A DNA stretch of 64,000 nt from positions 4,092,001-4,156,000 of the forward strand of contig NZ_CP023702.1 in the NCBI RefSeq assembly GCF_008704555.1, in the 5' to 3' direction. Below are positions 50,456 through 58,357 of this stretch, piece by piece. A program made the position numbers and the translations under genes. A model generated the notes under the pieces. The model was not told where the DNA came from and did no database searches. It was given only the letters and a program-made list of their open reading frames with translations. This DNA is from Streptomyces nitrosporeus. GTDB taxonomy: Bacteria; Actinomycetota; Actinomycetes; Streptomycetales; Streptomycetaceae. Within the stretch, counting starts at the first letter, position 1. Each line of letters begins with the position of its first letter.

Positions 50456-51126
50456 GCGGCGCCTCGGCTCGTACCCGCGCCTGCGCCGGTTGGCGTTCCG
50501 GCGTAGCTGTCGACGTAATCGGTGAAGTCGGTTGCTTCAAGTGCTGCTCCGGCGCTGACCCCGGGGAAGAAGTCGGCGATCTGCTCCGGAGGAATTCCAT
50601 CTCGGATCAGGGCCGCGACCTCGGCTGCGGGGACGCGAGTGCCACGGATTACCGGTTCACCGCCGCGTACGGATGGATCCACGGCGACATCTGGGCGGGG
50701 GGACAGCAGGTCGGGAATGTGTCGGCCGTTTCGGTAGAACGGGGCTAGGACATCGACGAGCTGGTGGATGACGAGGTTGCTTTTGCCACCCTTGCGGCCG
50801 ATCAGGTCGACGGCATGGTCAGGATCGGCCAAATACACCGTGCCCCCGTCGGTGACGAGCTGGTAGGCCGAGAGGTGCTCTCGCTCACCCAGATCGTCCC
50901 TGAGGGAGTCCACTGCGCGACGGATCCGCTGCAGCGAGGTCTCCTGCCGGAGGCGTACGCAGGTTCGCAGTGCGACGACATCTCGGAAGGAGTACAGGAT
51001 GGGCCGTATAGCTGAGATCTCTGGGACGAGGACTGCGCCTCCTGCGCCTGAGGCGTGACGCCAGTGAGAGAGCTGGGCCATCGTCGCGCCGGACAGCGCC
51101 GCTGCGAGCTTTGGTTCGTACGACAT
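50452..51126 (-). CDS. DUF433 antitoxin with MerR-like N-terminus
   Basis: 224 residues. ATG 51126 has GAGAGGAGGGG upstream. The N-terminal ~75 residues look like a MerR-type DNA-binding fold (GATMAQLSHWRHA; YSFRDVVALRTCVRLRQ). A middle segment with LVTDGGTVYLADPDHAVDL follows. DUF433 is at ~150-200 (GGEPVIRGTRVPAAEVAALI, GIPPEQIADFFPGVSAGAAL). Expected to neutralise the PIN-like toxin and autoregulate the operon. Typical DUF433 antitoxins are ~75 residues, so this is a long, DNA-binding version. Confidence 0.87.
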   Translation of the reverse strand: MSYEPKLAAALSGATMAQLSHWRHASGAGGAVLVPEISAIRPILYSFRDVVALRTCVRLRQETSLQRIRRAVDSLRDDLGEREHLSAYQLVTDGGTVYLADPDHAVDLIGRKGGKSNLVIHQLVDVLAPFYRNGRHIPDLLSPRPDVAVDPSVRGGEPVIRGTRVPAAEVAALIRDGIPPEQIADFFPGVSAGAALEATDFTDYVDSYAGTPTGAGAGTSRGAA

Positions 51127-51328
51127 GGCCCCTCCTCTCTGTGCCTACCCGTGTGAGCGCGACCGTACTGCATTCTCTGTCGAGGGCCCGCTCAGTGCGA
51201 CCCCTTCGAGACAGGGGAGTCTGAACGTCTTGCTGCGCGGTGGCTGCCCCATCCAACGCAGGGGCCTGGGGAGCCGCTTTCCTGCACTTGGCTCCCAAAC
51301 GGCTCCCAAGGCGCCCCAGGAAACCACG

Positions 51329-51363
51329 CAGGGACCTGATCCACTAAGTGGATCAGGTCCCTG
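51329..51363 (-). terminator. tRNA-Pro terminator carried by element
   Basis: Perfect 17-bp stem (CAGGGACCTGATCCACT and complement) with a one-base loop, 18 bp after the tRNA 3' end. The sequence differs from the displaced terminator at 42744-42777. Confidence 0.75.
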
Positions 51364-51371
51364 ACCTGGTG

Positions 51372-51424
51372 TTTCAGCTGTCGGGGTGGCGGGATTTGAA
51401 CCCACGACCTCTTCGTCCCGAACG
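51372..51424 (-). other. Right att site, within tRNA-Pro
   Basis: 53 bases identical to the left copy, covering the 3' part of the intact tRNA-Pro plus nine bases beyond. Integration therefore restored the tRNA with element-borne sequence. Confidence 0.88.
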
Positions 51425-51454
51425 AAGCGCGCTGCCAAGCTGCGCTACACCCCG
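51381..51454 (-). tRNA. tRNA-Pro (anticodon CGG)
   Basis: Cloverleaf read on the minus strand: acceptor CGGGGTG/CACCCCG, D stem GCGC/GCGC, anticodon arm CTTCG-TTCGGGA-CGAAG with CGG at positions 34-36, T arm GTGGG-TTCAAAT-CCCGC, discriminator A. CCA is not encoded. The 5' half lies only here; the 3' half is duplicated at 42.8 kb. Confidence 0.95.
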
Positions 51455-51566
51455 ATGTCCACCGTTTGTCCCGGCGACAACGATTACTTTAGCCCACCGG
51501 CGCCCGGAGGCGAAATCCGGTTTCCGTGGTGCCCGGGCGGGCCGCTGCGTGACCCGTCCCTCACCC

Positions 51567-52505
51567 TCAGTCGCGTGGCGTCAGGGTCAGCAGGGTCGCC
51601 TCCGGAGGGCAGGCGAAGCGCACCGGGGTGTAGCGGTTGGTGCCGCAGCCCGCCGAGACGTGCAGGTAGGCGCGCCGGTCGCCGACCGTGTGGCTGGAGA
51701 GGCCCTTCACCCGGTCCGTGTCCAGGTCGCAGTTGGTGACGAGGGCCCCGTAGAAGGGGATGCAGAGCTGGCCCCCGTGGGTGTGGCCCGCCAGGATCAG
51801 GGGGTAGCCGTCCGCGGTGAAGGCGTCCAGCGAACGCAGGTAGGGGGCGTGGACCACGGCGACCGACAGGTCGACGCCCGTCTCGGGACCGCCGGCCACC
51901 TCGGCGTAGCGGTCCCGCTTGATGTGCGGGTCGTCCAGGCCGGTGAAGGCGATCTCCAGGCCGTCGGTCTTGAGCCTGCCCCTGGTGTTGGTGAGGTTCA
52001 GCCAGCCCGCCTCGTCGAACGCGTCCCGCATGGGTTCCCACGGGTTGTGGACGGCGCCGGTCGCCGGGGCGTTGCCGTTGAGCCCGTGCTTGCCCTGGGC
52101 CTTCTCCAGCAGGTAGCGGGCGGGGTTGCGGAGCTTGGGGCCGTAGTAGTCGTTGGAGCCGAAGACGTACACCCCGGGGAACTCCATCAGCGGGCCGAGT
52201 GCGTCGAGCAGCTCCGGCACGGCCTGCGGGTCCGAGAGGTTGTCACCGGTGTTCACGACGAAGTCCGGGCGCAGCCCGGCCAGCGACTGGAGCCAGGCCC
52301 GCTTCTTGCGCTGTCCGCTCACCATGTGGATGTCGGAGACCTGGAGGACACGCAACGGCCGCGCCCCGTGCGGGAGTACGGGAACCGCCACCCGTCGCAG
52401 CCGGAACGACCGGGCCTCGAACCCGGCCGCGTAGGCGAGGCCGGCGGCCCCGACCGCTGCGCCGACTGCCGTGACTTTCAGGGGTACTCCGTAGCGTGCG
52501 CGCAT
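51567..52505 (-). CDS. Membrane-anchored metallophosphoesterase
   Basis: Calcineurin-like phosphoesterase of 312 residues. ATG 52505 (MRARYGVPLKVTAVG). An N-terminal hydrophobic helix (TAVGAAVGAAGLAYAAG) may anchor it. Metal motifs in order: VLQVSDIHMVS (Asp, His), VVNTGDNLSD, VFGSNDYYG, AVVHAPYL and LILAGHTHGGQ, all complete. This layout is that of YkuE-like phosphoesterases acting on UDP-lipid or other phosphates at the membrane; the substrate is not known. Divergent from yqeY. Confidence 0.93.
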   Translation of the reverse strand: MRARYGVPLKVTAVGAAVGAAGLAYAAGFEARSFRLRRVAVPVLPHGARPLRVLQVSDIHMVSGQRKKRAWLQSLAGLRPDFVVNTGDNLSDPQAVPELLDALGPLMEFPGVYVFGSNDYYGPKLRNPARYLLEKAQGKHGLNGNAPATGAVHNPWEPMRDAFDEAGWLNLTNTRGRLKTDGLEIAFTGLDDPHIKRDRYAEVAGGPETGVDLSVAVVHAPYLRSLDAFTADGYPLILAGHTHGGQLCIPFYGALVTNCDLDTDRVKGLSSHTVGDRRAYLHVSAGCGTNRYTPVRFACPPEATLLTLTPRD

Positions 52506-52584
52506 GGGGCCATCGTCGCAGACACGGTGCCGCGAGAGGAAAACAGGCGGGCGGCGAGTGCTCCGTACCTGACACAATCGCTGT

Positions 52585-53049
52585 ATGACCACGCTCAAGT
52601 CCAAGCTCAAGGAAGACCTCACCACGGCCATGAAGGCGCGTGACGAGCTCACTTCGTCCACGCTCCGGCTCACCCTCACCGCGATCTCCAAGGAAGAGGT
52701 CAGCGGCAAGTCGGCCCGCGAGCTCTCCGACGACGAGGTGCAGAAGGTGATCGCCAAGGAGGCGAAGAAGCGCCGTGAGGCGGCCGAGGCCTTCGCTCGG
52801 GGCGGACGGGCGGAGCAGGCCGAGCGGGAGCGGGCGGAGGGCGAGCTGCTCGACGCCTATCTGCCCCGGCAGCTCTCCGACGACGAGCTGGACACGATCG
52901 TCGCGCAGGCCGTCGAGGAGGCGCGGGCCGCCGGAGCCGAGGGGCCGCGGGCGATGGGCGCCGTCATGAAGGCCGTCAACCCGAAGGTCGCGGGGCGCGC
53001 GGAGGGCGGCCGGGTGGCCGCCGCGGTGAAGAAGCTCCTGGCGGGCTGA
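52585..53049 (+). CDS. GatB/YqeY-domain protein
   Basis: Soluble helical protein of 154 residues. ATG 52585 is nearly leaderless: a CACAAT -10 element ends about eight bases upstream. Family features: LKSKLKEDLTTAMKARDELTSSTLRLTLTAI in part (AMKARDELTSSTLRLTL), DDEVQKVIAKEAKKRREAAEAF, YLPRQLSDDELDTIV and a C-terminal GAVMKAVNPKVAGRAEGG. YqeY resembles the tail domain of GatB and may interact with tRNA; its physiological role is unclear. Confidence 0.95.
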   Translation: MTTLKSKLKEDLTTAMKARDELTSSTLRLTLTAISKEEVSGKSARELSDDEVQKVIAKEAKKRREAAEAFARGGRAEQAERERAEGELLDAYLPRQLSDDELDTIVAQAVEEARAAGAEGPRAMGAVMKAVNPKVAGRAEGGRVAAAVKKLLAG

Positions 53050-53178
53050 GGCGCCGGATGCCCGTCCCCGCGCTCCGGCTCCCACCGGCGCGTACGGCGA
53101 GGGGGCTGCCCGGCCCGTGGCGTACCTCTCCGGTGGGGAGGGGGCCGAGGCCGGGACGTGCGCGGAGACGAAGAAGAC

Positions 53179-53234
53179 GTACGGATGTGGAGGAGGGGCA
53201 CCCCGGCCGGGGTGCCCCTCCTCCACATCCGTAC
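53179..53234. terminator. 56-bp perfect palindrome, bidirectional terminator
   Basis: A perfect 28-bp inverted repeat with no loop, centred at 53206/53207 (arm starting GTACGGATGTGGAGGAGGGG). It lies between the convergent yqeY (+) and penicillin-binding-protein (-) genes. Much longer than the other terminators in the window. Confidence 0.85.
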
Positions 53235-53265
53235 ACGTCCGTCCGCCGGAGACCGGCGGCGGGCG

Positions 53266-55503
53266 TCAGGGACCGTTGCCGGCGTCGCGCCGGTCGGAGC
53301 CGGCCCCGCCGAGGAAGCCGGGCGGGATGGTGATCCCGCCGGGGGTGTCGCCACCGGCCCTGTCGCCGGGGTTCCCCTCGCGGCCCTTGTCCCTGTCCCT
53401 GTCCTTGTCGTTCTTCGGCTTGTCTTCCTTCTTCTTCGCCCGCGGCACGTCGACGGGGTTGAAGGCCGGGGTCTCCGAGGCGTTCAGCGCGCCGGTCATC
53501 GCCGTCTTCCAGATGGGACCGGGAAGACAGCCACCGCAGACCTTGTCGTAGTACTGGCCGCCGATGGTGATGTCGTACATCGGCACCTTCTGGCCGCCGT
53601 CGGACCCGACCCACACCGCGGTGGAGAGGTTCGGGGTGTAGCCGACGAACCAGGCGTCCTTACGCTGCTCGGTCGTACCCGTCTTGCCCGCGTTGTCGCG
53701 GTCGGTGAGGCCGGCCGCCGTGCCGGTGCCGTCCTGGACCACGCCCTTGAGCATCTGGTTGATCATGTCCGCGGTCCGCTCGCTCATCGCGCGTGAACAC
53801 GTGGACTCGGGCACCTTGACGGCCTTGCCGTCGGCGCCCGTGATGGACTCGATGGCGACCGGCGTGCAGTACGTGCCGCGGTTGGCGAACGCCGCGTACG
53901 CGGCGGCCATACCGAGCGGGGTGCTCTCCGTGGTGCCCAGCGTGATGGCGGGGTCCGCCGTGAGCGGCTCTCCGTTGCCGCGCTGGTAACCCAGCTTCTC
54001 GGCCATGGTGAGCGTCTCGCAGAGGCCGGCCTTCTGCTCCAGCAGCGCGAAGTAGGTGTTGATGGACTTGCCGAGCGCGCCCATCATGTCGAAGGCGCCC
54101 TTCTCGGACTCCAGCTCGTTCTGCACCGACCAGGTGCCCTCGCCCGCGGAGCCGCCCTCACAGGTCTTGTAGGTGTTCTTCGGGACGGGGATCTTCCACG
54201 GCGTGTCGAAGGTCTGCGCCGGGCTGATCCCCTTCTCCAGGGCGGCGGCCGCGGTGAACGGCTTGAAGGTCGACCCCACCTGGAAGCCGTAGGTGCTGCC
54301 GCCCAGCTTGTTGCTGACGGCGAGGTTGAGCACCGTCTGGTGCTGGTTCATGTCGAGCCCGTACGGGCGGGACTGGCCCATCGAGAGGATCTTGCCGGTG
54401 CCGGGCTGGACCTGGACCACCGAGGCGGCGACCTTGTCGGCCTTGGAGACCTTCGAGGTGGCGGCCTCGTTGGCGGCCTGCTGCGCACGCGGCGAGAGAG
54501 TGGTCTTGATGGTGAGACCACCGAGGTTGTACAGCTTGGAGCGCTCCTCCGGGGTCTTCCCGAAAACCGGGTCCGTGAGGATCGTCTTGCGCACGTAGTC
54601 GCAGAAGAAACCGGCGCCGCTGACCGCGGTGATGCAACCGCTCCTGGGCTGCTTGATCTTCAGCTTGATCGGCGTACCGATGGCCTTGTCGGCTTCCTCC
54701 TGCGAGATGCTCCCGACGGTCGCCATGCGCCGGAGCACGGTGTTGCGGCGCTTGGTCGCCTCCTCGGCGTCGTTGACCGGGTCGTAACGGCTCGGGGACT
54801 GGACGAGGCCGGCCAGCATGGCCGCCTCTCCCACGTCGAGGTCCTTGGCGTGCTTGGAGAAGTAACGCTGCGAGGCGGCCTCGATGCCGTACGCCTGCTG
54901 CCCGAAGAACGTGATGTTGAGGTAGTTCTCCAGGATCTTCTTCTTGCCGAGCTCCTCCTCGACCTGGATCGCGTACTTCAGCTCACGGACCTTGCGGCCG
55001 ATCGTCTGCTGGGTGGCCTCGAGGACCTTCTCCTGGTCGTCGCCCGCCTCCTCGACGAAGACGTTCTTCACGTACTGCTGGGTGAGGGTCGACGCGCCCT
55101 GGGTCTCGCCGCTCTGCACGTTGCTGTTCACCGCGCGCAGCATCCCCTTGAGGTCCACCGCCCCGTGCTCGTAGAAGCGCGAGTCCTCGATCGCGATGAT
55201 CGCGTCCTGCATGTGGGGCGAGATGTCCTTGAGCGGGACGACGGTCCGGTCGCGCGAGTAGTCGACCGCGATGAGGCCGCCCTCGCTGTCCAGGATCGTG
55301 GTCCGCTGGCTCAGCGGCGGAGTCTTGAGGTTGGCCGGGATCTCGTCGAATCCCTCGACCGTCCCCTTGGCCGCGAGTCCCAGCGCCCCGGCGGCCGGCA
55401 GCGCGATGCCCGCCAGCACAGCTCCGGACAACGCGGCGACCCCGAGGAACTTGGCGGCCTGCTGGGTCGTGCTGAGACCCCCGCCTGAGCGCTTCTTTGG
55501 CAT
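53266..55503 (-). CDS. Class A penicillin-binding protein
   Basis: Bifunctional peptidoglycan glycosyltransferase/transpeptidase of 745 residues. One N-terminal membrane helix (GVAALSGAVLAGIALPAAGAL). The GT51 domain has catalytic Glu106 in IEDSRFYEHG and QGASTLTQQYVKN. The transpeptidase domain has Ser411 in GSTFKPF, Ser480-Ile-Asn in GKSINTYF and Lys607 in GKTGTTE. The C-terminus is a Lys/Asp/Gly-rich tail (KKKEDKPKNDKDRDRDKG). No PASTA domains. Expected in the septal or tip cell-wall machinery. ATG 55503 (MPKKRSGGG). Confidence 0.96.
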   Translation of the reverse strand: MPKKRSGGGLSTTQQAAKFLGVAALSGAVLAGIALPAAGALGLAAKGTVEGFDEIPANLKTPPLSQRTTILDSEGGLIAVDYSRDRTVVPLKDISPHMQDAIIAIEDSRFYEHGAVDLKGMLRAVNSNVQSGETQGASTLTQQYVKNVFVEEAGDDQEKVLEATQQTIGRKVRELKYAIQVEEELGKKKILENYLNITFFGQQAYGIEAASQRYFSKHAKDLDVGEAAMLAGLVQSPSRYDPVNDAEEATKRRNTVLRRMATVGSISQEEADKAIGTPIKLKIKQPRSGCITAVSGAGFFCDYVRKTILTDPVFGKTPEERSKLYNLGGLTIKTTLSPRAQQAANEAATSKVSKADKVAASVVQVQPGTGKILSMGQSRPYGLDMNQHQTVLNLAVSNKLGGSTYGFQVGSTFKPFTAAAALEKGISPAQTFDTPWKIPVPKNTYKTCEGGSAGEGTWSVQNELESEKGAFDMMGALGKSINTYFALLEQKAGLCETLTMAEKLGYQRGNGEPLTADPAITLGTTESTPLGMAAAYAAFANRGTYCTPVAIESITGADGKAVKVPESTCSRAMSERTADMINQMLKGVVQDGTGTAAGLTDRDNAGKTGTTEQRKDAWFVGYTPNLSTAVWVGSDGGQKVPMYDITIGGQYYDKVCGGCLPGPIWKTAMTGALNASETPAFNPVDVPRAKKKEDKPKNDKDRDRDKGREGNPGDRAGGDTPGGITIPPGFLGGAGSDRRDAGNGP

Positions 55504-56202
55504 GGAGGCAGCCTAATCCGTCGGATACGGCGTTCCGAGGGAGTGGGGGCCCGAGGGGCCTTTCGAGTACCAGACCGTGACATCCGGCGGGTCCGCGGGC
55601 CGCCCCGGTCCGGTTTCCCGCGCAGGCCGGCCGGGCCGCGGAGCCTCTGCCCGTGAGGAGGGGAGCGGCGGGATCCGGCGCCGGGGGCCCGGCCCCGGGC
55701 GGCGGGGCCCGGGGCGCGTCGGCCGGACGGGCGGTACGAAGAGCCCCGGGACACGGCGGCCGGACGACCGGTACGGAGAGCCCCGGGACATGACGGTCCG
55801 AAGACAGCGACCGTCTCCCTCGGCATTCGCCGGACACACGGGCAGGCCTTGGCCTAAGCTGCTCTCAACTGTCACAGCAATCCAACGGCGCATCAAGCCC
55901 CGTGCATGCCCCTCGCGTAATTCAGCCACACATGAGGCGCTCCCGAATTCGCCCTGTGTGTCGCTGAATGTCCGTTGCGGATTGGGTATCCTGTCCCGAT
56001 ATCAGTCGGGATGGTCAGGCATGTCCATAGGTCACTCCTCTGGGTGATCTCCCGTGTACGCATAGTCCGTTCGGGCCATTCAAGATTGGGCCCGAAGGGG
56101 GTGTTGTGCTGTCCCCACCTTCCGTAACGTCCTCAACTGGCAGCGGTGAATATGCCGCTGCCGCCGTGGGGGAGCCTCGATTCGGGAGAGGACGGCGCCG
56201 GC
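55504..56202. promoter_or_regulatory. Long upstream/leader region of wblA
   Basis: About 700 bp without a supported gene. At ~55730-55800 two ~37-bp imperfect repeats (CGGTACGAAGAGCCCCGGGA / CGGTACGGAGAGCCCCGGGA) occur. From ~55850 GC falls and promoter-like hexamers appear (TATCCT at about 55989). This suggests a long untranslated leader before wblA. Small dyads occur but no known riboswitch was recognised. Confidence 0.55.
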
Positions 56203-56553
56203 ATGGGCTGGGTTACCGACTGGAGTGCGCAGGCAGCCTGCCGCACTACTGATCCGGATGAACTGTTCGTACAAGGGGCAGCGCAGAACAGGGCCAAGGC
56301 GGTGTGCACCGGTTGCCCGGTGCGGACCGAGTGCCTGGCCGACGCGCTGGACAACCGCGTCGAGTTCGGCGTGTGGGGCGGGATGACGGAACGGGAGCGC
56401 CGCGCGCTGCTGCGACGGCGGCCCACCGTGACGTCCTGGCGACGGCTGCTGGAGACCGCGCGCAGCGAATACGAGCGGTCCACGGGCATGCTGCCCGCGG
56501 CGGTGGGTCTGGACGACGACGAACTGCACGAGACGTACGCCGCCGTGGGGTAA
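56203..56553 (+). CDS. wblA: WhiB-family regulator, WblA-like
   Basis: Fe-S transcription factor of 116 residues. ATG 56203 (MGWVTDWSAQAACR) follows a GGGAGAGG site about 12 bases upstream; an in-frame GTG/ATG at 56146/56152 is less likely. Cluster ligands: Cys13, Cys35, Cys38 and Cys44 (VCTGCPVRTEC). The DNA-contact loop GVWGGMTERERRAL follows, then a basic RRRPTVTSWRR. The sequence closely matches WblA of streptomycetes, a switch from aerial growth to sporulation and a negative regulator of antibiotic production. The 286 bp after it hold nothing I can support. Confidence 0.93.
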   Translation: MGWVTDWSAQAACRTTDPDELFVQGAAQNRAKAVCTGCPVRTECLADALDNRVEFGVWGGMTERERRALLRRRPTVTSWRRLLETARSEYERSTGMLPAAVGLDDDELHETYAAVG

Positions 56554-56839
56554 GGGCCGCCCCGTGTTCCCCGGCGGGTGCGCGAAGACGGGCAGGGCAT
56601 CTCGCGGCGTTGCCGGAACGTCCCCGTACGCCGGTACGCGGACGTCCTCCGCCTTGTGACGAGCCGCCGTCCTCCGCCTCGGGGCGACGCCGCGTCCGAC
56701 TCCGCGCGCCGATCTGCCAGGGTTTCCACCAGGGTTGACGGGGGAGCCCCCGGCCCGCGCCGAAGGCACCCGGCGCCGGTGAGCGCGCGCTCCCGGTTGT
56801 GCGGACGGCGCCGGAGCCGCGGTGCGCGGCGGACCGGCG

Positions 56840-58357
56840 TCAGGCGCTGCCGGTCGCGAGCCGTTCTCCGACGGCGCGCAGGCCCGACAGGTCGTGCACG
56901 TCTCCGGGCAGCGCGTCCACCGCGGTCACCGGCACCTCGGGATGGCGCGCGGTGAAGCCGTCACGCGTGCGCTGTTCGCGCGCGACGACCTGCATGCGTT
57001 CGGCGTGCAGGCGCAACAGGCCCGCTGTGAGCTGCTCGACCGATACGTCCGACGCTCCGTCAGGAAGCGCCGTACCGGCCGGAGTCGCGCTGTCGGCCGG
57101 TTCTTCCGTCATGTCCTCTCGTGCGGGGTCACCGGCTGCTGTACGCGCCGGACCGGGCGGTGCCTGGGGCCGCGGCTCGGCGGCCCCGCGCCCGCGCGGG
57201 GTGCGGCCGGGGGACGGTTCGTGGGAGTGCTCGGGGGAGAGCGGTGATCCGGGGGATTCGCGGGGCTCGGGGGCTCCGGCGGACTCGGGAGAGGTGAGGT
57301 CCGCGGGGCCCGCACATGGGCCAGCCTTCCCGGCCGGCTGATCCACAATGCCGGAGCCCTCAAGATTTTCCGCGGCGGCCAGGGCCCGTTCCGCGGAGAG
57401 GCGGGCGGCCCCGCTGCCGTGCACCCGGTTCAGTACGAGGCCGGCCAGTGGCATCCGCTCCGTGGCGAGCCGCTCCACGAAGTACGCGGCCTCGCGCAAC
57501 GCGTCCCGCTCCGGTGTCGCCACCACGAGGAAGGCCGTCCCGGGGGCCTGGAGGAGCTGGTACGTCGCGTCGGCCCGGGTCCGGAACCCTCCGAACATGG
57601 AGTCCATCGCCGCGACGAACGTCTGGACGTCCCGCAGGAACTGGCCGCCGAGCAGTTTCCCCAGCGTGCCGGTCATCATCGACATGCCGACGTTGAGGAA
57701 CTTCATCCCCGCCCGCCCGCCGATCTTCGCGGGGGCGATGAGCAGCCGGATGAACTTCCCGTCCAGGAAGGAGCCGAGACGTTTCGGCGCGTCCAGGAAG
57801 TCCAGCGCCGAGCGTGAGGGCGGGGTGTCGACGACGATCAGGTCCCACTCGTCGCGGGCCCTCAGCTGGCCCAGCTTCTCCATCGCCATGTACTCCTGGG
57901 TGCCGGCGAAACCGGCCGACAGGGACTGGTAGAAGGGGTTCTCCATGATCGCCCGGGCCCGCTCGGCGTCCGTGTGCGCTTCGACCGTCTCGTCGAAGGT
58001 GCGCTTCATGTCCAGCATCATGGCGTGCAGTTCGCCGTCGCCCTCGATGCCCTCGACCCGGCGGGGGACGTTGTCCAGCTGGTCGATGCCCATGGACTGG
58101 GCGAGCCGTCGGGCCGGGTCGATGGTGAGGACCACGACCCTGCGGCCGCGCTCGGCCGCCCGTACGCCCAGTGCCGCCGCGGTCGTGGTCTTGCCCACAC
58201 CGCCCGAGCCGCAGCACACGACGATCCGGATCCCGGGATCGTCCAGGAGCGCGTCGGTGTCCAGACGAGGCGTGGGGCCGGTGTCCGGACGGGGCGTGCC
58301 GTCGGTGCCGGGGCGCGGTACGGCGCCGGTGTGCGTGCTGCTGGTGCCCGGTGTCAT
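56840..58357 (-). CDS. ArsA-family (GET3-like) ATPase 2
   Basis: 505 residues. The P-loop CCGSGGVGKTTTAAALG is deviant-Walker type, with switch I (VLTIDPARRLAQSMGI) and switch II (LIVVDTPPSRSALDFL). The A-loop region contains FLVVATPERDALREA. After ~350 there is a long Pro/Ala/Glu-rich insertion (~100 residues) before the C-terminal LTAGLLRLHAERMQVV, unusual for ArsA proteins. The start overlaps the stop of the partner gene (ATGA). ArsA/Get3 ATPases target membrane proteins or drive ion export; in streptomycetes this pair lies next to wblA. Confidence 0.92.
   Translation of the reverse strand: MTPGTSSTHTGAVPRPGTDGTPRPDTGPTPRLDTDALLDDPGIRIVVCCGSGGVGKTTTAAALGVRAAERGRRVVVLTIDPARRLAQSMGIDQLDNVPRRVEGIEGDGELHAMMLDMKRTFDETVEAHTDAERARAIMENPFYQSLSAGFAGTQEYMAMEKLGQLRARDEWDLIVVDTPPSRSALDFLDAPKRLGSFLDGKFIRLLIAPAKIGGRAGMKFLNVGMSMMTGTLGKLLGGQFLRDVQTFVAAMDSMFGGFRTRADATYQLLQAPGTAFLVVATPERDALREAAYFVERLATERMPLAGLVLNRVHGSGAARLSAERALAAAENLEGSGIVDQPAGKAGPCAGPADLTSPESAGAPEPRESPGSPLSPEHSHEPSPGRTPRGRGAAEPRPQAPPGPARTAAGDPAREDMTEEPADSATPAGTALPDGASDVSVEQLTAGLLRLHAERMQVVAREQRTRDGFTARHPEVPVTAVDALPGDVHDLSGLRAVGERLATGSA

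Larger units (their letters stand above)
42787..51424. mobile_element. Integrative element in tRNA-Pro, degenerate
   Basis: A perfect 53-bp direct repeat of the tRNA-Pro 3' part bounds this 8.6-kb segment (42787-42839 and 51372-51424). The intact tRNA is rebuilt at the right end. Cargo: acidic membrane protein, GIY-YIG/DGQHR pair, two IS3-type elements, IS630 remnant, small hypothetical, and a PIN-like/DUF433 pair. Parts (43.8-45.6 kb) have lower GC and less biased codons than the chromosome. No integrase, excisionase or replication gene is visible, so it probably cannot excise by itself. Confidence 0.85.
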
